A stretch of DNA of 64,000 nucleotides from Cyclina sinensis (Eukaryota; Mollusca; Bivalvia; Venerida; Veneridae), in the NCBI GenBank assembly GCA_012932295.1, contig JAAONU010000018.1, positions 4,024,206 to 4,088,205 on the forward strand. The letters run 5' to 3'. The translations under genes were made by a program, and so were the position numbers. Shown piece by piece: positions 37,063 through 49,388 of the stretch. Each line of letters begins with the position of its first letter. The stretch's first letter is position 1. Under the pieces are notes generated by a model. That model saw nothing but the letters and a program-made list of their open reading frames with translations. It was not told the DNA's origin and searched no databases.

Positions 37063-40000
37063 CTATAGACATTTTTCTATAATCCCATTGAGTTTTGTAT
37101 TTCTCCAGTCATTTGCCACATCATCAAGATGATTGTCAAAGTCTACTAAATGTCTGTATTGTTCCTGTTCTAACAAAACAGCCGCAGTTTGTAAAGTATC
37201 TTCATCCGCTGTTTGTCTGAGAATAGATAAGAACATGTATAAACAAAAGTTATCACTATATGTGATGAATACCCCCTAATACCGCCTTGATACTGATCAT
37301 TTTGAGGTAGGAGCATTTGCTCCAAAAGTTATAAAACAATAATGCAGTCAAAATTAACGTGTTTCAGAAGATAATTACATAATATATTTACAAACTTTTA
37401 AACATATAACAAAACAGTGATGTGGTTCTTTAACAATAAGCTGAGATATAAATCATTGGAACTTGTTTAGTAAATGGACATTCAAATATGTTTGCTTGTT
37501 TGTTTGCTTGGGATTTTAAGCCCATTTCCAGCTCTTAATATATAGGCTATGTAGTCAGTTTATCTAACTAGCATTTCTGGGTTACTTCCTGGTTACTCGA
37601 TAAGAAATCTACAACTTTCCTACATGTTCCAGAGGTGTGAAGGGAATTGCATTCAAATGCTATTTCCACAAATCAACACTGACAAATTCTGCCTTACTAG
37701 TGACTTGAACACATAATTTCCATCTCTCACCACTTTGTTAAGTCAGACACTCAAGCAACTGAACTATCCCTGACATTCAAATACTGATACAACCATTACA
37801 TTTAACCATTTTAATCTTTTGAACTTGGAACACAACAATAACATGCACAACCAGGTTTGGTATTTATTATTCTTCCGAAGAATTTTTAAAATCTGACAAA
37901 CAGTTGCTGAGAAATAATCAGAGCAAACCAGTATGTTAAAACAAATCAAAGGGCCATAATTCAGTGAAAAATCAAGACAGTGGAACCTGGCATAGATATG
38001 AACAACTATGCTTGGTACTTATGATTCTTGCAAAGTATTATTAAAATCTGAGAAATAGTTGCTGAGAAACAGTCCTGACAAATTTTGTCTACGGCCAGCA
38101 GGACCAACAAACCGTCTGACCAACCAACGCATGTGAATCGAATATAGCCCCGAGATATTCAATCGGAGGGTTTAATAAATAGAAGCTATTTATATTCCAA
38201 AGTAGAAACTACAATGGAAATAGATTAAAACTGAAACAAGAGCTGTAATGGGGGGGGGTGCATTAAAACACCAAAAGGAGTGAGTGTAAGTGACCAATGT
38301 GCCTTTCAAATTTATATTATCTCCTTTTATGCTTAACTGTTGGGGCTCTAAGAACCTAAGAAGAAACATGTATCCATTAAATGTATCCATTGAATCAAGG
38401 AGATAACAACAATGGAGAATCAGAAAGATTTATACAGGAAGCATTGATGACTATGGCCCAAATCATTCAAGAACTGAAAAAAACTGAAGAAAACAACATA
38501 ATGTGTTACTATTATCAGTGTACTTGATGTGTTGGTGTTGCTGACATTTGTTGTTACATGGAATAAAATTAATGATACTTTATATATGCTTCTGTTATAA
38601 TTTAACCATCAGAGTGTCTGCAGATAGCATGAAATTGTAATAAATAAAGGTAAAACTATCAAAAATTTTCGCTGCAGGCGCGCGGTTTTTTATCCGTGCA
38701 TCATGAGTGCCCATTTTTCAGACCAGTTGAATGCTTTTTGTACTATATTTTCAGCCTTTATAACAGAAACTAATAAGTAATGTCAGAGGCCCAAATGAAA
38801 GATGGTATTGACCTTAAATAAAGCGTTTCCTTATTTTACTTAATAATAACTATATCATATTATTAAGGAAATAACTAATACTTCAGCAAGTTAAACTGCC
38901 TATCAGTAAAGACTTATAATTCTGTAATTATTATAATATAGCTTCCCATACTAGGCTAACTAAATTGCATCTTAAATGCCAGTCATAAACTTTAAATACA
39001 TGTAAACTTTAACATACCGTTTATCAGATTCCTTCCACCCACTTTCTTTCATTGTATAAACTCTGTATACTTCTGAGACACTTTGAGGATTGAGTCTGTT
39101 GTTATCAATCTAAATAATATATAGACAATAAGAAAAACTTGTTAAAATGAATAATTAATATTTATCAGAAACATTACTTTTAGAAACTGCACATAGATGA
39201 AACACTTCCTCACTGTCTATCATATAGAAAGCTTCAGAATAAAACATCTGTGAAAAAAATAACTATTTTTGAACAGATTTCAGTACAAAGGGCAATAACT
39301 GTGCAAATAATGAAGATAGAGTTATAGCTCTTATACACTGCACTTTTTGTCAATGTGCTTGACCATTGTATGAAGTTGCATTGAATTCCAACTATCTATA
39401 AGTTTTCAAGTTATGCTCCAGACAAGGTAAAACCAACAAAGGGCAATAACTCTGCAAATAGTGAAAAAGGAGTTATGATTCTTGAACACTGCACTTCCTG
39501 TTATTGTGTTTGACCATTGTATGAAGTTGCATTGAATTCCAACCAGTAGTTTGAAAGTTATGCTCTGGACAAGGAAAACAAACAAAGGGCATTAACTCTG
39601 CAAATAGTGAAGATAGAGTTATAGCTCTTGTACACTGAACTTCCTCTCATTGTGCATGACCACTGTATCAAGTTGCCCTGAATTCAAACAATCAGTTTTC
39701 AAGTTATGCTCCGGACAAGGAAATTGCAACAGACCGACCAACCGCATGCCATACCAACCAACCAACCACATGGTGACTCCTATATACCCCCCAAACTTAG
39801 TTTCAGGGTTATAATTAAGCATACTCACCATAAAAACACAAGCCTCTGGGTAATATTCATGTATTTTCCTACCAATATGCTTTGCAATATTGTTTAACCT
39901 GGAAAAAAATTGTTTGAATAATTAGCAGCAGTGAATTCACAACACTACAATACTACATATACACTACATACAAACAAGGGCGATCAGTGATAACATGTGT

Positions 40001-43000
40001 CGCTTGATGATAGCCAATTAAACAGTAGTATTGAGAGGTGATTGGACAGTTTGGTGGCTAAAACGTATTTTTTTATTCGAAGGCCATAACTCAGCCAAAA
40101 ATCATTCAACCGAAAAACCTGTAAGACATGCTCTAGTACTTGAGGTACAGAACAATCCTGATCCATTTCATTTAAATTGCTTAAGTAGTATAAGTGAAGT
40201 AGTCTGGACAAACTTTAAAAATAAAAATCATTAAAGGGCCATAACTCTGACAAAAATCATTGAACTGGAAAATGCTGACGATATGCACAACTAGACTTGG
40301 TACTGATCATTCCTGTAAAGTTTGGATGAAATTGCACCAGTAGTTTCTGAGGAGTAGTCCGGACAAGTTTTGTGATGGACAGACAGACGGACGGACGAAC
40401 AGACAGACAGATGATCAGGAAGTGACCTCTATATGCCATGGCTACATTTTAGCATGTCGCAGCTACTGTGAAGCCTGCAACACAAAATTCATTATTTGGC
40501 CAAAATGCCTTTTTCATTCAAGGGCCATAACTCAGCCAAAAATCATTCAAACAAAAAACCCTTTAGATATGCACAAGTACTTGAGGTACTGATCAATCCT
40601 GTAAAATTTCATTCAAATTGCATAATTAGTATAAGAGAAGTAGTCCGGACAAACTTTAAAAATCAAAATCAAAAAAGGGCCATAACTCTAACAAAAATCA
40701 TTGGACTGGAAAATGCCGACAACATGCACAACTAGACTTGAAACTGATCATTCCTGTAAAGTTTGGATGAAATAGCATCAGTAGTTTCTGAGGAGTAGTC
40801 CAGACAAGTTTTGTGACGGACGGACGGATAGACGATGGAGAAGTGATCCCTATATGTCGTCGCTACTTCGTAGCAGGCAAATATTTTTTTCATTTTATAA
40901 AGAATGAACTAATAAATACATAAACTGTAAGTAAACTGGTAATTTTTAGGTATCTATATATATATAATTATTTACTGCTGATGCAGGTTGCCCCTATGAC
41001 AGACTCTGTCCCCTGCAGAGTTTTAGTTATGTTAAGTTGTGGGGGTAATGCAAGATAAAGAAAGAATGCCATTCTTGACACACCCCTAGTTCTTTTCCAA
41101 GCTTAGTGTATAGCATTGATACAAGGGGTCTCAGTTTACGTCTCAATGGAAAGACAATGTTATTGAGGAGCAGGGGGTTGAACTGGTGTCCCTTGGATTA
41201 CCAGACCTGTGTGTTACTACTGGACCACTGAGCCCACCCCACTCCCAATTTTAGGGTATGTTCCTTCTAAACACTTGAATTACCCATTATCTTCAAGATG
41301 TTCATTAGCTTGATAGTATCCTCCAATCACATAACCTTTCCTCTTGCAGTACGAGTCTATCTGCAAACAAACAAAATAATATCTTAACATCTAACACAAG
41401 AATTGTTCACAAAGGATGTTTAACATGTCAGCTTTCATTACAGTTCTTCTTTTTTTTTACATATAATAAATTTAAAACTTTTGAAAACTTTTGTCATTTA
41501 AAACACAGAACTGTATACAGAGAATACAATGCAGTGGTGAATAATTCTGGTTAATGCATTCCCAATTAGTCAATCATATCTATTTCAAGTATGGCAGCAT
41601 CTGCACCTGTGTCATGCATATGAAACTGTTGCTGTAAGATTTTTTGCTGTATCTGGATTTACCGACAAATTGGTATCACGACAAATCGGTAACATGATTT
41701 TATATAGTAAAAAAGAAGCGCCGCAATGCGACGAAAACCAGGTTTTCAATGATCAAGTATTGATGTGACAGGAATTAGGAAGAAATATGGCAGTGAAGTA
41801 AAAATAGTGCTGTTATTTTGGTACCAACACAGAAAGTTGGTTTCAATAGTTCAAAATAAAAATAAATCAGATACCTGAGTAGCAATGCCAGGCTGTATTT
41901 TCATGTAAGCTACACACATGCCAAGTTGAGTATCAATAGGTCAAAGTGTGCTGAAGTTATTGAGTAGAAGCTGAAAATTCTATTGTAAGCAAGTGACCTT
42001 GATCACAGACACCTGGGTAGCAATCCCAAGCTGCCTCTTAATATAAGCTACCCATATACCAAGTTTAGCATCAAAGCAAACTAAAGTTATTGATCAGAAA
42101 CTGAATTTCTATTTTTAGCAACAGTGAAATTGACCTTGATCATGGACACCTGGGTAGCAATCTTAAGCTGCCCCTTGATATAAGGTACCCATATACCAAG
42201 TTTGGGGTCAATAGGTCAAAGCAAACTCAAGTTATTGAGCAGAAACTGAATTTCTATTTTTAGCAACAGTGACCTTGACCTTGAAAACAGACACCTGGGT
42301 AGCAATCCCAAGCTGCCTCTTAAAATAAACTACCCATAAACCAAGTTTAGCATCAATAGACCAAAGCAAACTAAAGTTATTAAGCAGAAACTGAATTTCT
42401 ATTTTTAGCTATAGTGACCTTGACCTTGATCACAGACACCTGGGTAGCAATCCCAAGCTGCCCCTTGATATAAGCTACCCATACACCAAGTTTGGGGTCA
42501 ATAGGTCATAGCAAACTCAAGTTATTGAGCGGAAACTAAATTTCTATTTTTAGCAACAGTGACCTTGACCTTGATCACAGACACCTGGGTAGCAATCCCA
42601 AGCTGCCTCTTGATATAAGCTACCCATACACCAGGTTTGGGGTCAATAGGTCAAAGCAAACTCAAGTAATTGAGCGGAAACTGAATTTCTATTTTTAGCA
42701 ACAGTGACCTTGACCTTGATCACAGGCGCCTTGGTAGCAATCCCAAGCTGCCTCTTGATATGAGCTACTCATATACCAGGTTTGGGGTCAATAGGTCAAA
42801 GCAAACTCAAGTTATTGAGCAGAAACTGAATTTCTATTTTTAGCAACAGTGACCTTGACCTTGATCACAGACATCTGGGTAGCAATCCCAAGCTGCCTCT
42901 TGATATAAGCTACACATACACCAAGTTAGGCGTCAATAGGCCAAAGTTAACTCAAGATATTGAGCGGAAACAAAAGCTGACGCCCGCCCGCCCGCCGACT

Positions 43001-44052
43001 TCAGCATTTAAATAACCAGTTTTCGTTGAAAGCCTGGTTAAAAAAAGGAGAAATCGGTAACAATAGAAATATTGCATCTACCAAGAAAGGTGATTAAGTT
43101 AGCGTGAAAAGGCATATTGGGGTACACTGCTCGTTGTAGAAAAGTGCTAACATCACGTGTCGGTCATTAAAGAAGTTAGGCCTATTAGTTTGTCTCAGCA
43201 GGTAATTATATAATTTGTGTTTGTCATGCAATGATCATTATTTGAATTATTAAAGTTGATTCTATGATATTCTAATCATAGTTACTTTTAGGATGAAAAG
43301 AAAAAACTTTGTGATAGCGCTTTTATGTTTTATATTAAAGAAGTATGTTTTTCACTTGTTTTCATCAGACAGATTTTTAAATAAAAACTGTCTGAACAAT
43401 GTCCTCCATCAGTCTTTTGACTAACCATGGCAGAACACCAATTAAAGTAATCTCGGTCATAAAAGGTGCTATTCACACCTACTCGATCACTTTCTCTGAC
43501 AAGCAGTGTACACCAGCATGCCTTTTCACACCTAGTGCCTACATAAAAACCTTTCTTGGTACATACAATATTTCTATTGTTACTGATTTCTCCATTTATT
43601 TACTATATAAAATCATGTTACCGATTTGTTGTGTTACCAATTTGTTGGGTAACGTGTAATTGTATTTAAATGCTAAAATAAGTATCATATTTAAAAATAT
43701 TTTCAAAAACTGGAATGGACAACTATGCAACAATCTTTCCATTAATGGAAAAAAATCAAGTGTTTATAGAAATCTAAAAAACTGAATGAAATATATGTAC
43801 TACGTTTGATATGGTTGTAAACCACATGTTTTACCCTGGGTGTACCTGTAAAAGAGCAGCTTCAAGCATAGGGGCTAAACTGAGTGAAAGGTGAAATAAT
43901 GGAATGCAATCAACGAATCGTATTTGTTTCTTTTCTTTGCTAGCTTTTGAGTCTTCCGCTAGAAGAACACCATTTACAGCACAATGTGGATATTTTGCCG
44001 CGTGAAGTAAAAGTTTGGCATACGCCTTCATGCTGACAACAATTTCAGCCAT
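37063..44052 (-). CDS. EMC8: ER membrane protein complex subunit 8/9, complete, 5 exons
   Basis: Cytosolic subunit of the ER membrane protein complex, the insertase for tail-anchored and multipass proteins (family knowledge). Exons in transcript order: 44052-43846, 41360-41284, 39898-39829, 39109-39018, 37216-37063. All have GT/AG borders in matching phase and total 600 nt, giving 199 residues, against 210 in human EMC8 and 208 in EMC9. Landmarks: KYPHCAVNGVLLAED, FVDCIPLFHLSLSLAPMLE, YVIGGYYQANE, NIAKHIGRKIHEYYPEA and LVDFDNHLDDVANDW; it ends EKCL then a stop. Start chosen at ATG 44052, where the family N-terminus falls. Invertebrates usually have one gene for both vertebrate paralogs, so EMC8 stands for EMC8/9. 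It is convergent with KIF15, and its introns are full of repeats. Confidence 0.94.
37490..38165. repeat. Degenerate ~150-bp repeats in EMC8/9 intron 4
   Basis: Two units with aaagggccataattcagtga, acttggtactta.gattctt and ctgagaaa.agtcctgac blocks, ending in a gacc-rich tail and cgaatatagccccgag. This is the same family as 40050-40880. The rest of intron 4 shows nothing clear. Confidence 0.55.
39270..39800. repeat. Tandem ~148-bp repeats in EMC8/9 intron 3
   Basis: Three units with aaagggcaataactctgcaa, agatagagttatagctcttg and aagttatgctc.ggacaagg blocks, ending in a gaccgaccaacc-type tail. Related by motif style to 55970-56760. Confidence 0.7.
40040..40880. repeat. Two direct copies of a ~400-bp repeat in EMC8/9 intron 2
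   Basis: Copy one is about 40050-40450 and copy two about 40490-40880. Each has gccataactcagccaaaaat, a gaggtactgatcaatcctg block and aaactttaaaaat, and each ends with a ggacggacg-like run then a gatc/gacctctatatg tail. The reading frames over them are repeat-derived. Confidence 0.7.
40975..41245 (-). mobile_element. tRNA-derived SINE in EMC8/9 intron 2
   Basis: Read on the - strand it has a tRNA-like head (ggctcagtggtccagtagta, B box agttcaaccccctg), then a body shared with 12157-12335: attgagacgtaaactgag, caatgctatacactaagc, gaactaggggtgtgtc and cttgcattacccccacaac. It ends near a tatata stretch. It lies in the sense orientation of the host gene. Confidence 0.72.
41659..43652. mobile_element. 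2-kb DNA element with ~55-bp inverted ends, EMC8/9 intron 1
   Basis: The left end at 41659 reads ttaccgacaaattggtatca, continuing through caaatcggtaacatgatttt. The right end, in reverse complement from 43652, reads ttacccaacaaattggtaac and continues with the same block. The arms match for about 55 bp with a few changes. No transposase is seen. A tandem-repeat element (41736-43039) sits inside and makes up most of its length. Confidence 0.72.
41736..43039. mobile_element. Tandem-repeat element (pearl/HINE-like), nested
   Basis: Short inverted ends aaccaggttttcaa (41736) and, in reverse complement at 43039, aaccaggctttcaa. The core at 41878-42980 is about 7.5 copies of a 145-bp unit with acctgggtagcaatcccaag, aagctacccatataccaag, gggtcaataggtcaaagc and gaatttctatttttagcaac blocks. 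It ends with a cgcccgcccgcc run. Short inverted ends around a ~150-bp tandem core match the architecture described for bivalve pearl/Helentron-associated elements; the assignment is an inference. Confidence 0.7.
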
Positions 44053-44301
44053 TTTTATTTTGCCGCATGAGTTTCTGCGGACCCACTTTTACTAAAATAT
44101 CATAATAATTAAATGTAATTGTAGTATGACACGGTCAATATTTTCAGAAATTTATGAAATTATTTCATTGAAATCTACCTTTAATAGATTTATAAAACAG
44201 TAAATAAACTGTGTATATTTTTCTGCGTGATTAAAATTATGGCTGCGCCCATGTCATTACATGAGATATTGAGATATTAGACGCTACGTCAATAGTTAAA
44301 A

Positions 44302-44663
44302 GTTGGCTTCCTTTAAAAAGTAAGCCAAAGAGAGGTCAGCAGCTGTCGTCACTGAAAGAATGAATCTTCTTGTTTCCAAGATCTTTTTGAATTTTTTAAA
44401 CGTTTTGTGACTTAAATAATTATTAAAACTAGTAACCGAACTAGATTAATAGTTAATACATTAGGCAAAGTGACCGAAACTGACTATAATTTAATTATTT
44501 CAAATGTAATCATCATCAACAACAAGATATGTACAATACTTCTACTATGATATTAAACATTTAATGACTAACTGTACAGACAACTAAAATTTGATACGCA
44601 AAAATAGATGCCGCCAGCAATTAAAGCCAACACTGTGGAGAAGTCTGATGACCTCTCCAACAA
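44302..44663 (+). mobile_element. 362-bp hairpin-ended repeat, copy A
   Basis: The start gttggcttcctttaaaaag then taagcc can pair (ggctt/aagcc). The end tggagaagtctgatgacctctcc forms a hairpin with one mismatch. It is followed with no gap by the start of copy B at 44664. It lies upstream of the EMC8/9 start codon, in the divergent intergenic region. Confidence 0.65.
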
Positions 44664-44814
44664 GTTGGCTTCCTTTAAAAAGTAAGCCAAAGAGAGGTCA
44701 GCAGCTGTCGTCACTGAAAGAATGAATCTACTTGTTTCCAAGATCATTTTGAATCTTTTAAACGTTCTGTGACTTAGATAATTATAAAAACTAGTAACCT
44801 AACTATTATTAATA

Positions 44815-46400
44815 GTTAATACCGGGTTACACTGAACACCGAAATCTACTTTGGACCGAAATCTACCGAATTCTACTTTGCAGGACCGAAATCTACTCAG
44901 TACAGCCAAGATATGGCATTATTTATTAATGTTTAAGTATTTTATGATAGATTACATTATAAACAACTTATATTTCAAATTTCAGTTGAAAAGTTTACTT
45001 AGTAAAAACGTCATGTTAATAAATGTAAAAATTATTGAAATCGGTGAGCGTGAAAATATTGCATCGTGACAATAACTACAAAAAGGTAGTTTTGAAGTAC
45101 ACAATGCACAACGAAGTTTTAGTAAAATGAAAAAGTGAGAGCGTTCAGTTATTTCTACTTTAAATGAACTACTAACAATTTCACTTCACTTAAAAGATCT
45201 TCGTAATGCAATAACTACACATTATAATACAGCATATATATTTTATTACTTAATATCGGTCCTTACTGAAAACACATCAGAAGTGACTTTCGCGTGCACT
45301 GTTGTCACGTGACTTAGACTGTATACCAGTAGGATACTTAGATAGCTTTTGTGTAATCATTAATTAAAATCATATTCAGCGAAAAATGTTTTTTTTATAC
45401 ATTTTAATATGTATTAACATATCAAATACTTTTTTTGAAAATATTTTTCTGCTTCAGCAGTATGAATTACAACGAGGTCAGACACTTTAACAGAAACCTT
45501 TAATAACACCATACTTAGCGATTTGTGAAAATTATTAATATACAATTATTTGGTTTAGAAGAATATGTTTCAACTATACCAGTATATATGAATGATAAGA
45601 AATAATATTTATAAATAAAAAGATTACGTAGACAATCTATTCTTATGAACTATTTTCTTTGAAAGGATTGCGCCTGCATAAAAATGAATCTATCTGAAAA
45701 GAGGATATGTGTTTTCAAAAAAAAAAAAAAACTCATTTAGACATTCTTTAACACAAACAACACAAGGAAACTCCATGATTGCAATGTACTTATGCATATT
45801 GAGGGTTAGAAGATCGAATTTAAATATTGCGATTTACGAGTAAATTTAAAAAAAAGGTTTGCATCACGTCTTAATGCATCAAAACAACTTTGAAAAGTTT
45901 GAAAAGAAGAAACTGTATGATAAAAGAAAACTAAACTGAAACACCTGCAGGTAATCATGCACATGCAAAACGCGGGACATAGTGCATGGTGGCTTCATGT
46001 TTGAATTTATACATTTATAAATATCTTCATTAAAGACAAAATAAGAAAAACAACAAGCTCCTTTTCCATAAAATTTTATTTTCAAAGTCAAACTTTATAA
46101 CTAGATCTATGTAGTCGCCAGAATAAGTCGTTGAGATTTCCATACATTCATTGTTCTCACCCTTACTTAGACACTGCCTGTAACATAATAGTATAAAATT
46201 GGTTCAAACTCTAAAAATACAAAACTTACAATATTGAAATTTTGAGTGTATATTCATATATATAAACTAATTAATATATAAAAAAGGAATAAATAATGCC
46301 ATATCTTGGCTGTACTGAGTAGATTTTGGTCCTGCAAAGTAGAATTCGGTAGATTTCGGTCCTAAGTAGATTTCGGTGTTCAGTGTAACCGGTTAATACC
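44815..46400. mobile_element. 1.57-kb element with ~105-bp terminal inverted repeats and 9-bp duplication
   Basis: Element 44824-46391 with a left end gggttacactgaacaccg and a right end that is its complement bar the first base. The arms stay nearly identical for about 105 bp, to ggcattatttatt. Flanks gttaatacc at 44815-44823 and 46392-46400 are identical, and the uninterrupted site can be seen in copy A nearby. The arms hold three copies of accgaaatctac, possible transposase sites. No long ORF. Long arms with a 9-bp duplication suggest Mutator-like, with Merlin as the alternative. Confidence 0.85.
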
Positions 46401-46956
46401 TTATTAGGCAAAATGACCGAAACTGACTATAATTTAGTTATTTCAAATGTTTTTATAGTGGCGTATCTACCATTTAAATAAATGAAACAGATTAAGATAA
46501 CCCCATGTATTTCATACCATTTAGAATCTTGGGGATCTTCTTATAAGCCCCTAAGGCTTTACTCCCCCCTCTTTTACAACAATGCATGTAGTTGTTGAAG
46601 CCAGAACTCCTGTGTTAAGCTGCTGCTTTTTTAGGCTAATCAAGTTTTGTTTTCCCTTTCAAGCTTTTATTACACCTTTCTTAGTCCAAATGTTTTACAA
46701 AATAATCAGCGATAGTATCTGTTAAGCTGAACTAAAAATTAAAAGGGCGTAAATTTGATCCAAATCGAGGAAATGGACTTGTCAAAAAGGCTCTGAAATT
46801 CGTAAAAAATATTTACCATTTTTTCATGACCATGGCTAAATATTAATTTGTTCAACAGGCTGATGAGTTTCTCAGAAAAAAAAATGCATTTTAGAATTTG
46901 TAGTTTTTAAAAAGTAGCATGCATTATAAGAAATGCATCTCTATAATTGTATTTTT

Positions 46957-49116
46957 AGCTCACCTGAGCACAAAGTGCTCAAGGTGAGCTTTTGTGATCG
47001 CCTGATGTCCGGCGTCCGTCGTCCGTCCGTCCGTGCGTGCGACGTCAACTTTTTCTTCAAACAACTTCTTCTCCTGAACTGCTGGGCCAATCTTCCTGAA
47101 ACTTGGCAGGAATGTTACTTGCATGAAGCTTTACCAAAATTGTTCAAATGGTTCAGGTCCATTGCATTTCTAGGCCACAGGAGCTAAAAATAGATTTTCA
47201 AAGTTGCAACTTTAAAAATCTTCTTCTCCAGAACTACAAAGCCTGGAGCTTAGATATTTGGTATGAAGCATCATCAGGTGGACCTTTACCAAGTTTGTTC
47301 AAATCATGACCCCTGGGTCAAAAATGGCCCTGCCCCAGGGGTCACTAGTTTTACATAGAATTATATAGGAAAAACTTTAAAAATCTTCTTGTCTGAAACC
47401 ACAAGGCCTAGAGTTTAGATATTTGGTGTGCAGCATTGTCCAGTGTACCTCTACCAAGTTTGTTCAAATCATGGCTCCTGGGTAAAAAATGGCCCAGCCC
47501 CGGGGGTCACATGTTTAACATAGAGTTATATAGGAAAAACTTTAAAAAATCTTCTTATCAGAAACTGCAAGGCCTAGAGTTTAGATATTTGGTGTGCAGC
47601 GTTGTCTAGTAGACCTCTACCAAGTTTGTTCAAATCATGGCTCCTGGGTCAAAAATGGCCCCGCCCCAGGGGTCACTTGTTTTATATAGAGTTATATAGG
47701 AAAAACTTTAAAAAATCTTCTTGTCAGAAACAGCAAGGCCTAGAGTTTAGATATTTGGTGTGCAGCATTGTCCAGTGGACCTCTACTAAGTTTCTTCAAA
47801 TCAAAGCCACTGGTTCAAAATAGGCCCCACCCTGGGGGTCAATTGATTTTACATAGGCTTATAAAGGAAATCTTTAAAAGTCTTCTTCTCAGAAACCACA
47901 ATGCCTACAGCTTAGATATTTGGTATGTAGCATTGTCTAGTAGACCTCTATCAAGTTTGTTCAAATTATGTCCCCTGGGTCAAATTGGCCACGCCCCAGG
48001 GTTCTCTTGGTTTACATATAATTATATAGGAAAAACATGAAACATCATTTTTCTCCGAAACTAATAGGACTAGACCTTTGATATTTGGTGTGGAGTATTG
48101 TGTTGAGAACTTTTACCAGTATTGTTTATATGTTGGCAGTGGGGTCAAAATTGGCCCCACCCCGGGGGCCCTTAATATGTAAAAAAGGCAATAATTAAAA
48201 ATCTTCTTACTGGAAACCTCAATGCCTACAGCTTAGATATTTGGTATGCAGCATTGTCTAGTGGATGTCTACCAAGTTTGTTCAAATTATGTCCCCTGGG
48301 TCAGAATTAGCCACGCCCCAGGGTTCTCTTGGTTTACCTATAGTTAAAGAGGAAAAACATGAAAAATCATTTTTCTTCCAAACTAATAGGACTAGACCTT
48401 AGATATTTAGTCTGGAGTATTGTGTTGAGAACCTTTACCAGTATTGTTTATATGTTGGCCCCGGGGTCAAAATTGGCCCTGCCCCGGGGGCCCTTAATAT
48501 GTAAAAAAGGCAATCTTTAAAAATCTTCTTACTGGAAACCTCAATGCCTACAGCTTAGATATTTGGTATGCAGCATTGTCTAGTGAACCTCTACCTAGTT
48601 TGTTTGAAAAATGTCCCCGGGGTCACTATTGGCCCTGCCCGAGGGGTCACAAGTTTTAAATAGCAGTATAGAAGAAAATCTTTAAAAATCTTATTGTCTA
48701 AAACCACAAGGCCTAGAATTTTATAATTTGGCATGATTTATCAAGCTTTTTGAAATTAGTAGATTAGGTTAAAGATCACGGAGGCTAAAAATAGATTTAT
48801 CTACTGTACCTCATAGAGCCTTCATTTATAGACCAATATCTCTGATATTTAGTATATATGTTCCTTGCATGGACGTCTACCTATGGGTAGGGTTTGAGGT
48901 CACTGGGTCAAGGTCAAGGTCACCATAGCGTATGATAGATATTTCTACTTTCTGTCATAGAGCCTTTACATGTATTTATTGACTGATATTTTACATATTT
49001 GGTTTGTAGGCACTTACATAATTATTTTCAATTAAAAAATGAAATACTGCTTAACAGCAAACCTACAGCCAAAGTACTCAGGTGAGCGATCCAGGGCCAT
49101 CATGGCCCTCTTGTTT
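46957..49116 (+). mobile_element. 2.2-kb hairpin-ended Helentron-like element with ~160-bp repeats
   Basis: The start forms a near-perfect hairpin: agctcacctgagca, caaag, tgctcaaggtgagct. It is followed by a cgtccgtccgtcc run. About nine ~160-bp units fill 47220-48720 with blocks like agatatttggtatgcagcat, ctctaccaagtttgttcaaa and aggaaaaactttaaaaatc. The 3' end is agggccatcatggccct, a perfect hairpin, then cttgttt. Just before it ctcaggtgagc is complementary to the 5' start, an internal inverted repeat. This pattern matches non-autonomous Helentrons (HINE); no Rep/helicase is present. Similar ends appear at 15596-16135, 22122, 54240 and 55549-58012. Confidence 0.72.
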
Positions 49117-49388
49117 GTGTTTAGTTAAGCGAATAAAAAATTATTCGTTATGTTCTGTCCATAATGGGCCGTTTTAACCAAGGGCCGTTTTGACCCGATG
49201 TTAAATTTTGGTTTCGTTTAAATAAATTCGTATTTTTATTCGGTGCATGCGCATAACTATCTTTGTAGACTGGTTTTCATGATTTTAGGCTTAATATGAG
49301 ATCATTAACTAAAATTTGATACGCAAAAATGGATGCCGCCAGCAATTAAAGCCAACACTGTGGAGAGGTCTGATGACCTCTCCAATAA

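Larger units (their letters stand above)
44664..49388 (+). mobile_element. Copy B of the hairpin-ended repeat, split by later insertions
   Basis: Copy B begins at 44664 and matches copy A to 44823. It is interrupted by the inverted-repeat element 44824-46391, resumes at 46401-46455 (ttattaggcaaaatgaccg), then is separated by about 2.85 kb from its end at 49307-49388. There, aactaaaatttgatacgc leads to a perfect 9-bp-stem hairpin, ggagaggtc-tgat-gacctctcc. Alternatively copy B is a longer version from which copy A was deleted. The extra DNA includes the 46957-49116 element. Confidence 0.6.

Noticed and set aside
43399..43659. 86-codon open frame as a possible transposase remnant
   Set aside because: It has no catalytic motif and runs into the terminal inverted repeat of the 41659-43652 element.
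47602..48040. Open frames in the ~160-bp repeat array
   Set aside because: They are repeat-derived; the same phrases recur because the DNA is tandem.
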